DNA of 64,000 bases from Arthrobacter wenxiniae (GTDB lineage: Bacteria > Actinomycetota > Actinomycetes > Actinomycetales > Micrococcaceae), in assembly GCF_013376105.1 (NCBI RefSeq), contig NZ_JAAMFM010000001.1:1-64000 (forward strand), written 5' to 3'. Position numbers and translations under genes: made by a program. The notes beneath the pieces are model-generated. The model was not told where the DNA came from. It saw nothing but the letters and a program-made list of their open reading frames with translations, and did not search any database. Positions 34,802-42,842 of the stretch are shown here, one piece after another (the first letter of the stretch is position 1; each line of letters opens with the position of its first letter).

Positions 34802-35065
34802 TCACCGACGCGGCTGGCGCCGCCCCTTTTCGCGCAGTTCCGCGTCCTTGAGCGCCTTGCGGACGGCGCGGCCACGGAGCATCAGGGACGTCATGTGGGC
34901 AATGACCCCCGCGCCGATGAAGGGCAAGCCCACAAAAGTCAGGGCCGGGGTGGAGCCCACGGCGCCGATCACGATGATGATGATGCCGATGGCGGTCAGG
35001 CCCATGCCGCCGAAGACGGCGTATTTGTACGCCGGGGGCGCGGTTTCCCAAAAATCGTTAAGCAC
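34802..35065 (-). CDS. Small two-helix membrane protein
   Basis: An 87-residue protein with an aromatic N-terminus (MLNDFWETAPPAYKYAVFGG), two helices (about 16-37 and 42-62) and a highly basic C-terminal tail (KALKDAELREKGRRQPRR). The last property suggests a cytoplasmic C-terminus near the membrane. No function is recognised. It is convergent with the exporter gene. Confidence 0.8.
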   Translation of the reverse strand: MLNDFWETAPPAYKYAVFGGMGLTAIGIIIIVIGAVGSTPALTFVGLPFIGAGVIAHMTSLMLRGRAVRKALKDAELREKGRRQPRR

Positions 35066-35307
35066 GGCCCAAGTCTAGTGGAGGAAACTGAGCCCCAACC
35101 CCGCCTCCTGGCCGGGAAAGGCCCGCCGACGCCGCGATGCGCCCGCCGAAAACGGTGCCACTGGCGAGGACGGCGGCTCGCCGCAAGTTGATTCCGCGAT
35201 GACTGTCCCACCCCGCGACCGCACCGGCAAGATGCACCGCACGTGCGGTGTGGCAACGCCCCGGCGATCCGGGGCCACAGGCGGCCGCCGGCGCCGGGAA
35301 ACTCCCG

Positions 35308-36267
35308 CTAGAAGAGGGACTCCTGAAGCGCGGGGATGTCGGTGGTGTAGCTGCCGAGCTCGATCTTGTGGCCCTTCAGGGCTGCGAGGTCTGCCAGGAA
35401 GACCGACTCCGCGCCGTCGACGGCCACCAGCCCATGGCTGCCCACCATGGAGTCCAGCCGCATGCCGTGCTCCCCTGAATCCAGCGGCCGCGGGTAGGCA
35501 ATCCGCCGGCCCGGGCGGGACACGGCCCCGGTGAAGGCATGGGGCTCGAACTGTTCGGACACAGCCTCAAAGCCGTCCAGCGCCACGCCGTCCAGAAATT
35601 CCCGCACGGCGTCCGCCGCGGCCCCGTTGGCGGCATCAAGGTCGGCTTCCGGCCTGGGCTGCAGCAGCGCCGCATATTTGGCGGTGCCCCGGACGAACTG
35701 CGTCAGGCCCAGCCCTTCGGAGACGGCGTCCTCGAGCAGGCGCACCACGGAGCCGTCCCGGGCATGGGCAACATACCGGGCAACAATGGCACCTTGTTCC
35801 GCCAGCCGGGCCCATTTGCTGCGCTGGGAGGCGGTGCCCACCTTGACCGTGCCGTCGGCGAACGTGGCAACGTAGAGCCAGTGCGGCTGACCCAAGTACG
35901 CGCGTAGTCCGGGCGGTGCGATGCCGCTGCGGTGAAAGTCGTGCATGAAGCGGAAGTCGTCCCGGGCAAAACAGGCGCCGCACTGGTAGCCACGCTCGGC
36001 AGCCTGGCCCGTGGGGCACGGGTGGTGCCGGGCCTCCGTCGGACCGTGCACCGCCGAATAGCCGAGACAGTACCGGGCCGGAACACCCGGTCCGGACAGC
36101 ACACGGAACCGCAGCCACAGGCCAGGGCCAAGCGGGAGGCGGGCATCGCCGTCGTCAGCGGCCAGGGAAAGGGCGGGCCCGTCCGGGGACCACGTGATCC
36201 CGCGGACCAAGGCCGGGGCTCCGCCGGGCGCCAGGCTCTCGACAGGACCGACCACCGGGCTGTCCAC
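35308..36267 (-). CDS. DUF2797 family protein
   Basis: A 319-residue protein of the DUF2797 family, function unknown. Visible features are a putative zinc ligand set C-x14-C-x-x-C (HPCPTGQAAERGYQCGACF near residues 83-100). A GIY-YIG-like strand pair follows (WLYVATFADGTVKVGTASQR, about 130-150). Both are usual for the family, which has been linked to nuclease-like folds. The start is uncertain: TTG 36270 or GTG 36267, right after the stop of the CitE-like gene; both lack a clear Shine-Dalgarno. Translational coupling is likely. Confidence 0.82.
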   Translation of the reverse strand: MDSPVVGPVESLAPGGAPALVRGITWSPDGPALSLAADDGDARLPLGPGLWLRFRVLSGPGVPARYCLGYSAVHGPTEARHHPCPTGQAAERGYQCGACFARDDFRFMHDFHRSGIAPPGLRAYLGQPHWLYVATFADGTVKVGTASQRSKWARLAEQGAIVARYVAHARDGSVVRLLEDAVSEGLGLTQFVRGTAKYAALLQPRPEADLDAANGAAADAVREFLDGVALDGFEAVSEQFEPHAFTGAVSRPGRRIAYPRPLDSGEHGMRLDSMVGSHGLVAVDGAESVFLADLAALKGHKIELGSYTTDIPALQESLF

Positions 36268-36271
36268 CAAG

Positions 36272-37144
36272 CTAGACGGCTGGCTGGACGCCGTACGCCA
36301 CGGCCAGCTTCATGATCTTCTCTGCACGGCCCAGGCGGGGCAGGTCCGAGCCGTCGCGGATGACGCCGCCGCGGGCGTTGAAGTCGTTCATGAAGTCGGT
36401 GGCCCACGCGACGTCGGTGGGCGTGGGGCTGATGACCTCGTTGATGATGGTGGTCTGGTCGGTGGCCAGGCACAGCTTGCCGGTCATGCCCATGGAGACC
36501 GTGATGGCTGACTGCTCGCGCAGGATGGGGTGGTTGGTGCCGACCGTGGGGCCGTCGATGGGGCCGGGCAGGTTGCCGACGCGGCTGGCCACCACGAGCT
36601 TGGCGCGCGGGTAGGCCATGGCCTCACGGTCGGAGGACATGCCGGTGTCGCGGCGGAAGTCGCCGGAGCCGAACGCGAGGCGGAAGGCGCCTTCGGCGCG
36701 GGCGATGTTGTTGGCTTCCTCGATGCCGAGGGCGGACTCCACGAGGGCAAGGACCCGGGTCTTGCCATCGAGGCGGTGGTAAGTCTCCTTGACCTGTTCG
36801 GCGTTTTCAGTCTTCGCCAGCATGACGCCCAGCAGGTTGGGGATGTTGCGCAGGCCCGCCACATCGTCGGCCCAGAAATCCGAGTGGACGTCATTGATGC
36901 GGACCCAGGCCTCTCCGCCGTTGCGCAGCCACGCGATGACGTCGGCACGCGCGGCGTCCTTCTTCTTGGGGTCCACGGCGTCCTCGATGTCCAGCACGAC
37001 GGCATCCGCGCGCGAATCCGCTGCCTCGTCAAAGATCTCCGGGCGGGTCGCGGGCACGAGCAGCCAGGACCGGGCAATTTCGGCCGGGATGTTGCGGGTG
37101 CGGGCGGGCTTGGAAACGGCGTCGGTGTGAGCGGTACTAGACAT
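36272..37144 (-). CDS. CitE-like HpcH/HpaI aldolase family protein
   Basis: A 290-residue TIM-barrel protein of the citrate lyase beta-subunit family, which cleaves or forms C-C bonds in acyl-CoA substrates. Motifs are ARSWLLVPATRPEIFDEAAD, ADAVVLDIEDAVDPKKKDAA with a metal-binding Asp/Glu pair, EAWVRINDVHSDFWADD, LALVESALGIEEANNIARAE and GVIRDGSDLPRLGRAEKIMK. The citDF partners are absent, so it is more like the stand-alone CitE/malyl-CoA-type enzymes; substrate is unknown. TATACG lies 8 nt before the ATG, so a leaderless start is possible. Confidence 0.88.
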   Translation of the reverse strand: MSSTAHTDAVSKPARTRNIPAEIARSWLLVPATRPEIFDEAADSRADAVVLDIEDAVDPKKKDAARADVIAWLRNGGEAWVRINDVHSDFWADDVAGLRNIPNLLGVMLAKTENAEQVKETYHRLDGKTRVLALVESALGIEEANNIARAEGAFRLAFGSGDFRRDTGMSSDREAMAYPRAKLVVASRVGNLPGPIDGPTVGTNHPILREQSAITVSMGMTGKLCLATDQTTIINEVISPTPTDVAWATDFMNDFNARGGVIRDGSDLPRLGRAEKIMKLAVAYGVQPAV

Positions 37145-37663
37145 ACATCTACCGTATACGCAGTTGGCGCCCGGGGCGCTGCGCCTGTCTACAAGACCCG
37201 GCGCCAATGGCTGGCGGAATGCGCCAGCTGTGGGGAGGTGCCGGAGCGGTTGCGGGACCGCAACGACGGGCACGCTGAGCCCCACCAAGCCGAACGCCCG
37301 CCCGGTGACCAGCAGCTCCGCGACGTCCCGGAATGCGGCGCGGGCAGTTCGCTCGGCGGCGTCCTCGGCGCGGGCATGCCTTTCGATCTCCAGCACGGTC
37401 GCCACCACGGCGACCCCCTACGGGTTGAGGCCGCTCTTGGGCCGTGAGCTGAAGGAAATGCAGGGGACCTCCCTTGGTCCGCGATGTTGTGTATTCGTTG
37501 AAGGCGTTCACCGTGGGCCGTTGGTTCAACGGCGAACGGATGGCCGGACGGCGGGTGTCCGGGCCGGCGGAGGGGTCACGTGACTCCGTCGCCGTCGTCC
37601 GGACCGCCGTTGTTGTCCGCATCATGGCCGCCCCCGTTCCTGACAGTCACTGGCGGCCGGGGC
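37145..37663. other. Gap without a convincing gene
   Basis: About 520 bp between the CitE-like and SDR genes. Upstream of the CitE gene, an in-frame extension to a GTG at 37408 encodes protein-like sequence (VLEIERHARAEDAAERTARA) that may be a remnant of another gene. I see no RNA gene and no strong hairpin. Open frames on both strands look like high-GC artefacts. Confidence 0.5.
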
Positions 37664-38311
37664 TCAGGGGGCCAAGGCCTCTTCGATGGGGGTGTCCCCG
37701 TCGGTGAATTCGATGGTGCGGCGGACCGTGTCCTGCCGGTTCAGGACGGCCGCCGCCACGAGGGCAACGTTGGCGCGGGAGGTGTTTCGGCGGTCGGGAT
37801 CCGGCGCGGTGGTGATGGTCCCCGTCGGTTCGTCCTGGGTCAGCGCCCCGGGTCCCAGGATGGTCCAGGACAGTGCCGTGCCGCGCAGGTGGGCGTCGGC
37901 TGCAGCCTTGGCCTCGGCGTAGGCAAAGAAGCTGTCCCCGGACGGCACCCCGTGGTCGGTGCGGGCCCCCAGGTAGGACACCATGATGTAGCGTCCCACG
38001 CCGGCTTCCTCTGCCGCGTCCATGGAGCGGATGGCGGCGTCGCGGTCCACGGCATAGGTGCGCTCGGGGCTTCCGCCGCCGGCCCCGGCGGACCAGACCA
38101 CCGCGTCCTGCCCGGCCATCAGGGCGGCGAGCTCGTCCGCGGAGGAGGAGACGACGTCGTGCACCACAGGCGTGGCGCCCGCGGCGGCAACGTCGTCGAT
38201 CTGGGCCGCGTTGCGGATCACCCCGGAGACCTCCCAGCCGCCGGCCTTCAGCAGCGGTGCCAGCAGCAGCGCGATCTTCCCGTGCCCGCCAATGATCATG
38301 ACCTTGCCCAT
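37664..38311 (-). CDS. Atypical SDR, NAD(P)-binding
   Basis: A 215-residue NAD(P)-binding protein of the atypical short-chain dehydrogenase group (NmrA/YwnB-like). The N-terminal dinucleotide loop is KVMIIGGHGKIALLLAPLLK (G-x-x-G-x-x-A/G form). Later come GQDAVVWSAGAGGGSPERTY, GVGRYIMVSYLGARTDHGVP and LSWTILGPGALTQDEPTG. The canonical Y-x-x-x-K is modified (YAEAKAAAD), so enzymatic activity is not certain. Function unknown. Confidence 0.85.
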   Translation of the reverse strand: MGKVMIIGGHGKIALLLAPLLKAGGWEVSGVIRNAAQIDDVAAAGATPVVHDVVSSSADELAALMAGQDAVVWSAGAGGGSPERTYAVDRDAAIRSMDAAEEAGVGRYIMVSYLGARTDHGVPSGDSFFAYAEAKAAADAHLRGTALSWTILGPGALTQDEPTGTITTAPDPDRRNTSRANVALVAAAVLNRQDTVRRTIEFTDGDTPIEEALAP

Positions 38312-38390
38312 GCGCTTGCCCCTTCGTCACGGCAGCGGTCCCGGACCCCTGCCTGCGTCCTCCCAGTAGACACCGGGCACGGCGCACACA

Positions 38391-38442
38391 CAACAAAGGA
38401 CCCGTGGCGCCCGGCTTTCGGGCCGGGCACCACGGGTCCTTT
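38391..38442 (-). terminator. Terminator after tRNA-Met
   Basis: A long stem (AGGACCCGTGGCGCCCGGC and its near complement) around TTTCGGG, spanning 38398-38440, with AAAGG/CCTTT edges and TTGTTG beyond on the minus strand. It lies right after tRNA-Met and could act in both directions. Confidence 0.8.
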
Positions 38443-38447
38443 CTCGG

Positions 38448-38521
38448 TAGCGGCGGGGAGGCTCGATCTCCCGACCTCACGATTATGAGTCGTGCGCTCT
38501 AACCAACTGAGCTACGCCGCC
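38448..38521 (-). tRNA. tRNA-Met (anticodon CAT)
   Basis: A 74-nt minus-strand cloverleaf. The acceptor is GGCGGCG/CGCCGCT (with a G-T pair at 1-72), discriminator A, anticodon stem CACGA/TCGTG and loop CTCATAA. The acceptor ends pair, so it is the elongator type rather than the initiator; a tRNA-Ile2 with modified CAT cannot be excluded. The T-loop reads ATCGAGC, with A at position 54. Confidence 0.93.
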
Positions 38522-38583
38522 ATAAATGAGTCTGGTCCGTGTTGCCGGCCAAAACCGTCTTGACACGAGCCACCCCATTTGCG

Positions 38584-38655
38584 AGCCCCCCACCGGAATC
38601 GATCCGGTGACCTCGTTCTTACCAAGAACGCGCTCTACCACTGAGCTAGGGGGGC
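38584..38655 (-). tRNA. tRNA-Thr (anticodon GGT)
   Basis: A 72-nt minus-strand cloverleaf: acceptor GCCCCCC/GGGGGGC, discriminator T, anticodon stem CGTTC/GAACG, loop TTGGTAA. The T-loop is ATCGATT, again with A54. It is 62 bp upstream of tRNA-Met on the same strand, so they are probably co-transcribed. Confidence 0.95.
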
Positions 38656-39025
38656 AACGAGAAAATACTTTACCAGCGGTTTTGCAGGAAGCGAAATCGG
38701 GGGTGCGGCCCCCTTTCGAGGGTGTTGAAATCACATGCGGGCTTCCTTGCCTCTGCGCCGAAAACGGGCCAGTTGGGGGATCGAAGCGGACCCTCACCGG
38801 GCCGAATCCCCGCAAGAACCCTGCCCTGTCCGGGCCTGGAACCCCGCATGATGAGATGCCTCACAGGCCCCCGCTCCCTGGACGCACCGCCGCCGCGGCA
38901 TGCAAAAGGGGGCGGCGCATTGTTTCCAATGTCCGCCCCCTTTTTGTGGGAACTGGTTCAAGACGCGGGGTCGGCGAACCGGTTCAAGGCACCGGCCGGA
39001 TCATTTTGTCCGGCAACGTCGCCTG
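38656..39025. other. Gap between deaD and tRNA-Thr
   Basis: A 370-bp stretch with no gene. It contains the strong terminator at 38904-38946 and probably the tRNA-Thr/Met promoter; no clear promoter was found by eye. Confidence 0.6.
38904..38946. terminator. Bidirectional-looking terminator after deaD
   Basis: Stem GGGGGCGG-x-CATTG with CAATG-x-CCGCCCCC and loop TTTC, with AAAA on one side and TTTTTG on the other. It is 80 bp beyond the deaD stop codon and can end transcripts from either side. Confidence 0.8.
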
Positions 39026-40969
39026 CTACCACTTGCCCTTGCTGTTGAAGCTCTGCCCACCTTCATGGCGGGGACGGCGGTCGCCGCCGCCGTGGCCCGT
39101 GTGGCCCTGGGCGCGGTCTGCGCCGAAGCCGCGTTCCGCGCCACGGTCACGGTCGCCGCGGTAGCCGCCCTGGCCCCCCTCGAACTTCTTCTTGAAGCCG
39201 CCCTGGCCGCGGTCATTCCGGTCGCGGTAGGGGGCACCGCCGGCGGCGGAGGACGCCGGGCGGCGGCCATTGTCCAGCTCGAGGTTGATGAGCTCGCCAC
39301 CAATGCGGGTCTTGCTCAGGGCACGCCACTGGTCCTTGGACAGCTCCGCCGGCAGCTCCACCAGGGTGTGGTCGGCGCGGATGTCGATCCCGCCGATCTG
39401 CGAGGAGGACAGGCCGCCCTCGTTGGCAATGGCGCCCACAATGGATCCGGGCATGACGCGCTGGCGGCGGCCCACCGCGATGCGGTAGGTGGCGTTGCCC
39501 TCCGTGAGCGTGCGGGTCGGGCCGCGGGAGCCGAAGCCGTCCTTGGCGCGCTCGCGCTTTTGGTACTCCGGGGCGGCCGGCAGGTCGTTGACCAGCAGCG
39601 GTTGGCCGCCCTGGGCCATGACGGCCAGGGCCGCGGCGATCTCCGCTGCCGGGACGTCGTGCTCTTCCTCGTAGCTGGCAATGAGGTCGCGGAACTTGGC
39701 CACGTCCTGGCTGGCCAGCGTCTCCGTGATCTTCTCGGCAAACTTGCCCAGGCGCAGCGAGTTGATGGTCTCGGCGGAGGGCAGGTGCATCTGCTCCACC
39801 GGCTGGCGGGTCGCCTTTTCAATGGCCCGCAGCAGGTACTTCTCGCGCGGGGTCATGAACAGGATCGCGTCGCCGGAACGGCCTGCACGGCCCGTGCGGC
39901 CGATGCGGTGCACATAGGACTCTGTGTCGTGCGGGATGTCGTAGTTGATGACGTGCGAGATGCGCTCCACGTCCAGGCCGCGGGCGGCCACGTCGGTGGC
40001 GACCAGGATGTCGAAGCGGCCGTCGCGCAGGCCCTCAATGGTGCGTTCGCGCTGCTGCTGCGGGATGTCGCCGTTGATGGCGGCAGCCTGGAATCCGCGC
40101 GACTTGAGCTTGTCGGCGAGGTCCTCGGTGGCCATCTTGGTGCGCACGAATGCGATGACGCCGTCGAACTCCTCCACCTCAAGCACCCGGGTCAGGGCGT
40201 CGAGCTTGTGCGGGCCCATGACCTGCAGGTAGCGCTGGCGGGTGTTGGCGCCGGTGGTGGTCTTGGACTTGACCGTGACCTCGGCCGGGTTGTTCAGGTA
40301 CTGCTTGGAGATGCGGCGGATCTGGCCGGGCATCGTGGCGGAGAACAGGGCAACCTGCTTTTCCGCCGGGGTCTGGGACAGGATCTGCTCCACGTCCTCG
40401 GCGAAGCCCATGCGCAGCATCTCGTCGGCCTCGTCCAGGACCAGGTACTGGAGGTTGGACAGGTCCAGGGAGCCCTTGGAGAGGTGGTCGATCACGCGGC
40501 CGGGCGTGCCGACAACCACCTGGGCGCCGCGGCGCAGGCCGGCCAGCTGGGGTCCGTAGGCGGAGCCGCCGTAGACCGGGAGGACGCTGAAGTTCTCCAT
40601 GTACTTGGCGTAGGAGGTGAAAGCCTCGGCGACCTGCAGTGCCAGCTCGCGGGTGGGGGCCAGCACCAGGATCTGGGTGTTCTTGGTGGGGCCGTTCAGG
40701 TCCATCAGCTCGGCCATGCGGGACAGCGCGGGGACGGCGAATGCTGCCGTCTTTCCGGTGCCCGTCTGGGCCAGGCCCACAACGTCGCGGCCTTCGAGCA
40801 GCAGCGGGATGGTGGCGGCCTGGATGGGCGAGGGCGTCTCGTAGCCGACGTCGCTCAGGGCGGAGAGCACGCGGCGGTCAATGCCGAGCTCGGCAAAAGT
40901 TACTTCCGGGGCGTCGTCCTTGTTGATGGTGACGGCGTCCGGGCTGGTTTCGGTCAGGTTTTCGGGCAT
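39026..40969 (-). CDS. deaD: DEAD-box RNA helicase, DeaD/CsdA-like
   Basis: An ATP-dependent RNA helicase of 647 residues. The Q motif (GYETPSPIQAATIPLLLEGR), Walker A (AQTGTGKT), DEAD box (VLDEADEMLRMGF), SAT and the C-terminal helicase motif HRIGRTGRAGRSG are all present. A DbpA-type RNA-binding domain follows (about 470-545, GRRQRVMPGSIVGAIANEGG), then an Arg/Gly-rich disordered tail with RDRND and GGQGGYRGDRDRG repeats. The ATG at 40969 is chosen because GAGGA lies 11 nt upstream; ATG 40990 has no such site. Such helicases aid mRNA and ribosome work at low temperature. The long leader suggests post-transcriptional control. Confidence 0.95.
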   Translation of the reverse strand: MPENLTETSPDAVTINKDDAPEVTFAELGIDRRVLSALSDVGYETPSPIQAATIPLLLEGRDVVGLAQTGTGKTAAFAVPALSRMAELMDLNGPTKNTQILVLAPTRELALQVAEAFTSYAKYMENFSVLPVYGGSAYGPQLAGLRRGAQVVVGTPGRVIDHLSKGSLDLSNLQYLVLDEADEMLRMGFAEDVEQILSQTPAEKQVALFSATMPGQIRRISKQYLNNPAEVTVKSKTTTGANTRQRYLQVMGPHKLDALTRVLEVEEFDGVIAFVRTKMATEDLADKLKSRGFQAAAINGDIPQQQRERTIEGLRDGRFDILVATDVAARGLDVERISHVINYDIPHDTESYVHRIGRTGRAGRSGDAILFMTPREKYLLRAIEKATRQPVEQMHLPSAETINSLRLGKFAEKITETLASQDVAKFRDLIASYEEEHDVPAAEIAAALAVMAQGGQPLLVNDLPAAPEYQKRERAKDGFGSRGPTRTLTEGNATYRIAVGRRQRVMPGSIVGAIANEGGLSSSQIGGIDIRADHTLVELPAELSKDQWRALSKTRIGGELINLELDNGRRPASSAAGGAPYRDRNDRGQGGFKKKFEGGQGGYRGDRDRGAERGFGADRAQGHTGHGGGDRRPRHEGGQSFNSKGKW

Positions 40970-41255
40970 GGTGAGTATGTCCTCATTCATAGGGCCAAGC
41001 GGCCTGTGAGAGCCGCATTACAAAGGAAAACCAGCCGCTATGGACCATCCCGTGGCAGGAATTCCGCACCATTGCTGGGCGCTTTTAGCGCGTCTGCAGG
41101 CGTCAGCGGGTGCCGGCGCCACATGGCGTTTACTTTGCCGGCAATCCCCTATGAACGCTTTACTGCCCGCCCAACTTGCTTTGCGGGCCCCATACACTTC
41201 AGGCTCCTGCCTCAAAAATTGGGCAGAAATAAAAGGAGATACCGGAGTGGGGGAT
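40970..41255 (-). promoter_or_regulatory. Long 5' leader of deaD
   Basis: About 285 nt from the predicted start site (near 41255) to the ATG, with no gene on this strand. It contains a GCGCTAAAAGCGC hairpin (41085-41100) and other possible stems. Cold-shock helicase mRNAs of other bacteria have long structured leaders. A role here is inferred. Confidence 0.55.
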
Positions 41256-41261
41256 GTTTAA

Positions 41262-41267
41262 ATTATA
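41262..41267 (-). promoter_or_regulatory. deaD promoter -10 (perfect TATAAT)
   Basis: A consensus TATAAT on the minus strand, rare in this GC-rich window. No consensus -35 is seen at 16-17 bp. Confidence 0.65.
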
Positions 41268-41393
41268 GGGCATACGCTACCCATTCACCGACCCAGTTGT
41301 CGATGGGGCCCCGTGAGGTTGGGCACAGGGCCCCGTTGCCTGCCCTGCGGAGGGGATGTTCGACGCCGCCCGCCGCGCCCGGGCGCCCCCCGC
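41268..41393. other. Spacer between the deaD promoter and the MOSC gene
   Basis: Together with the deaD leader this makes a gap of 424 bp between deaD and the MOSC gene. This part holds only the region upstream of the TATAAT and the 3' side of the MOSC gene; no gene or clear terminator is seen. Confidence 0.5.
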
Positions 41394-42053
41394 CTAGACG
41401 TCGCTTTTCAGGATCCGCCGGAAGTACTTGTCGTAATGGGCACTCAAGGTGAGCTCCCCGGCGTCGTGCAGGGCCTGGAGCGTGTGGACGTCCTCCACGG
41501 TGGGGTTGGAGAAGAACTTGCCCACCGTAATGCCGTGGGCCGGGGCCGGTTCCACCGTGATGCTGTCTCCCGCCTGCACCTTGCCCTTGTGCAGGACCCG
41601 GAAGTACACGCCCACGCGGCCGGCCTCCGTGAACCGCCGGACCCACTGCGGCTCGCCCATGCGCTCGGCGAAGGTGGCGCACGGCACGCGCGGCGACGTC
41701 GCCTCCAGCAGCAGGTGCCTGCCAACGCGCCAGCGCTGGCCAATCACGGCGCCCGTGGTTTCCACGCCCTGGGTGCGCAGGTTCTCGCCAAAGAGCCCCG
41801 GCGGGATGGCGCGGCCCAGTTCCCGGCTCCAGAAATCGGCGTCGGCCTGGGAGTAGGCGTATACGGCCTGGTCCGGCCCGCCGTGGTGTTCCCGGTCCCC
41901 CTGCACGTCGCCAAAGACGCCATATTTGCGGATGTCCACGGTCCCGGGCACGGGCCGCTTGTCAATCGCCGTGACGCCGAAGCCCGTTTGGGTCGCGGCC
42001 AGCTGGTGGACGCGGCACAGGGCAAGGACCGTCCCTTCTGCGGTGGGGTTCAT
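41394..42053 (-). CDS. MOSC-domain protein, YiiM-like
   Basis: A 219-residue MOSC-domain protein of the YiiM type. MOSC proteins carry a sulfur or N-hydroxylated substrate at a conserved cysteine and use molybdenum cofactor; YiiM reduces N-hydroxylated compounds. The N-terminal beta part has DREHHGGPDQAVYAYSQAD. The cysteine is at C125 (SPRVPCATFAERM). The 3-alpha-helix YiiM tail follows (about 175-219). TAAATT lies 6 nt before the ATG and GGAAG overlaps that spacing; leaderless or weak Shine-Dalgarno start. Confidence 0.9.
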   Translation of the reverse strand: MNPTAEGTVLALCRVHQLAATQTGFGVTAIDKRPVPGTVDIRKYGVFGDVQGDREHHGGPDQAVYAYSQADADFWSRELGRAIPPGLFGENLRTQGVETTGAVIGQRWRVGRHLLLEATSPRVPCATFAERMGEPQWVRRFTEAGRVGVYFRVLHKGKVQAGDSITVEPAPAHGITVGKFFSNPTVEDVHTLQALHDAGELTLSAHYDKYFRRILKSDV

Positions 42054-42167
42054 GCTTCCAATTTACGGCAGCGCCGTCCTGTTCTGCGCCCCGTTGGCCA
42101 CCGCCGATGCGCAGGACACCGTCAAGCGCCGCCTGGGGCCGGCACGCGGCGCCCGACAGGACGGCCG

Positions 42168-42842
42168 CTACGGCTGGAAGCGGTACCCCATGCCGGCCTC
42201 CGTGAGCAGGTGCGCGGGGTTCGCCGGGTCGCGTTCGAGCTTGCGCCGCAGCTGTGCCATGTAGACGCGCAGGTAGTGGGTCTCCTTCGCGTAGGCCGGG
42301 CCCCAGACCGCGGTGAGGAGCTGCTGCTGGCTGACCAGCCGCCCCGGGTTGCGCACCAGCAGCTCCAGCACGCTCCATTCGGTGGGCGTCATCCGCACCG
42401 GAACTCCCTTCCGCAGCACGATCTTGTTGGCCAGGTCCACGGTGAACTCGGCGGTGGAGACCAGGGGTTCGGCGGTCTGCGGCCCGGCCCTGCGCGACGC
42501 CGCCCGCAGCCTTGCCAGGAGCTCGTCCAGCCCGAACGGCTTGGTCACATAGTCATCGGCCCCGGCGTCGAGCGCCTCCACCACGTCAAGGGAGCCGTGC
42601 CGCGCCGACAGCACGATGATCGGCACCTCCGTCCAGCCGCGCAGCCCGGCAATCACGTCAAGCCCGTCCATGTCAGGCAGGCCCAGGTCAAGCACGACGA
42701 CGTCGATCGCGTGGGTTTGTGCGGCCAGCAGCGCCGCGGCCCCGTTGGGCGCCGTGACCACCTGGTAGCCGTGGGCGTGCAGGTTGATTTGCAGGGCGCG
42801 CAGGATCTGCGGCTCGTCGTCCACCACCAGCACAGTGTTCAT
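42168..42842 (-). CDS. kdpE: Response regulator KdpE
   Basis: The OmpR-family regulator that activates kdp transcription on potassium limitation or osmotic upshift. The 224-residue protein has a receiver with LVVDDEPQILRALQINLHAH and the Asp in VVLDLGLPDMDGLD (about residue 52). The winged helix is at about 130-222 (MTPTEWSVLELLVRNPGRLV then LRVYMAQLRRKLE). Its ATG overlaps the kdpD stop (ATGA). Confidence 0.96.
   Translation of the reverse strand: MNTVLVVDDEPQILRALQINLHAHGYQVVTAPNGAAALLAAQTHAIDVVVLDLGLPDMDGLDVIAGLRGWTEVPIIVLSARHGSLDVVEALDAGADDYVTKPFGLDELLARLRAASRRAGPQTAEPLVSTAEFTVDLANKIVLRKGVPVRMTPTEWSVLELLVRNPGRLVSQQQLLTAVWGPAYAKETHYLRVYMAQLRRKLERDPANPAHLLTEAGMGYRFQP

Noticed and set aside
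36272-37144. Citrate lyase operon
   Set aside because: There are no citD, citF, citC or citX-like genes nearby, and the CitE-like protein alone cannot form citrate lyase.
37235-37275. tRNA-Ser/Leu-like sequence GGAGGTGCCGGAGCGG
   Set aside because: It lacks the rest of a cloverleaf and the bases further on do not pair as acceptor or anticodon stems.
38448-38655. Prophage or integrative element at the tRNA-Met/tRNA-Thr pair
   Set aside because: Neighbouring genes are SDR and deaD and no integrase or attachment-site duplication is seen.
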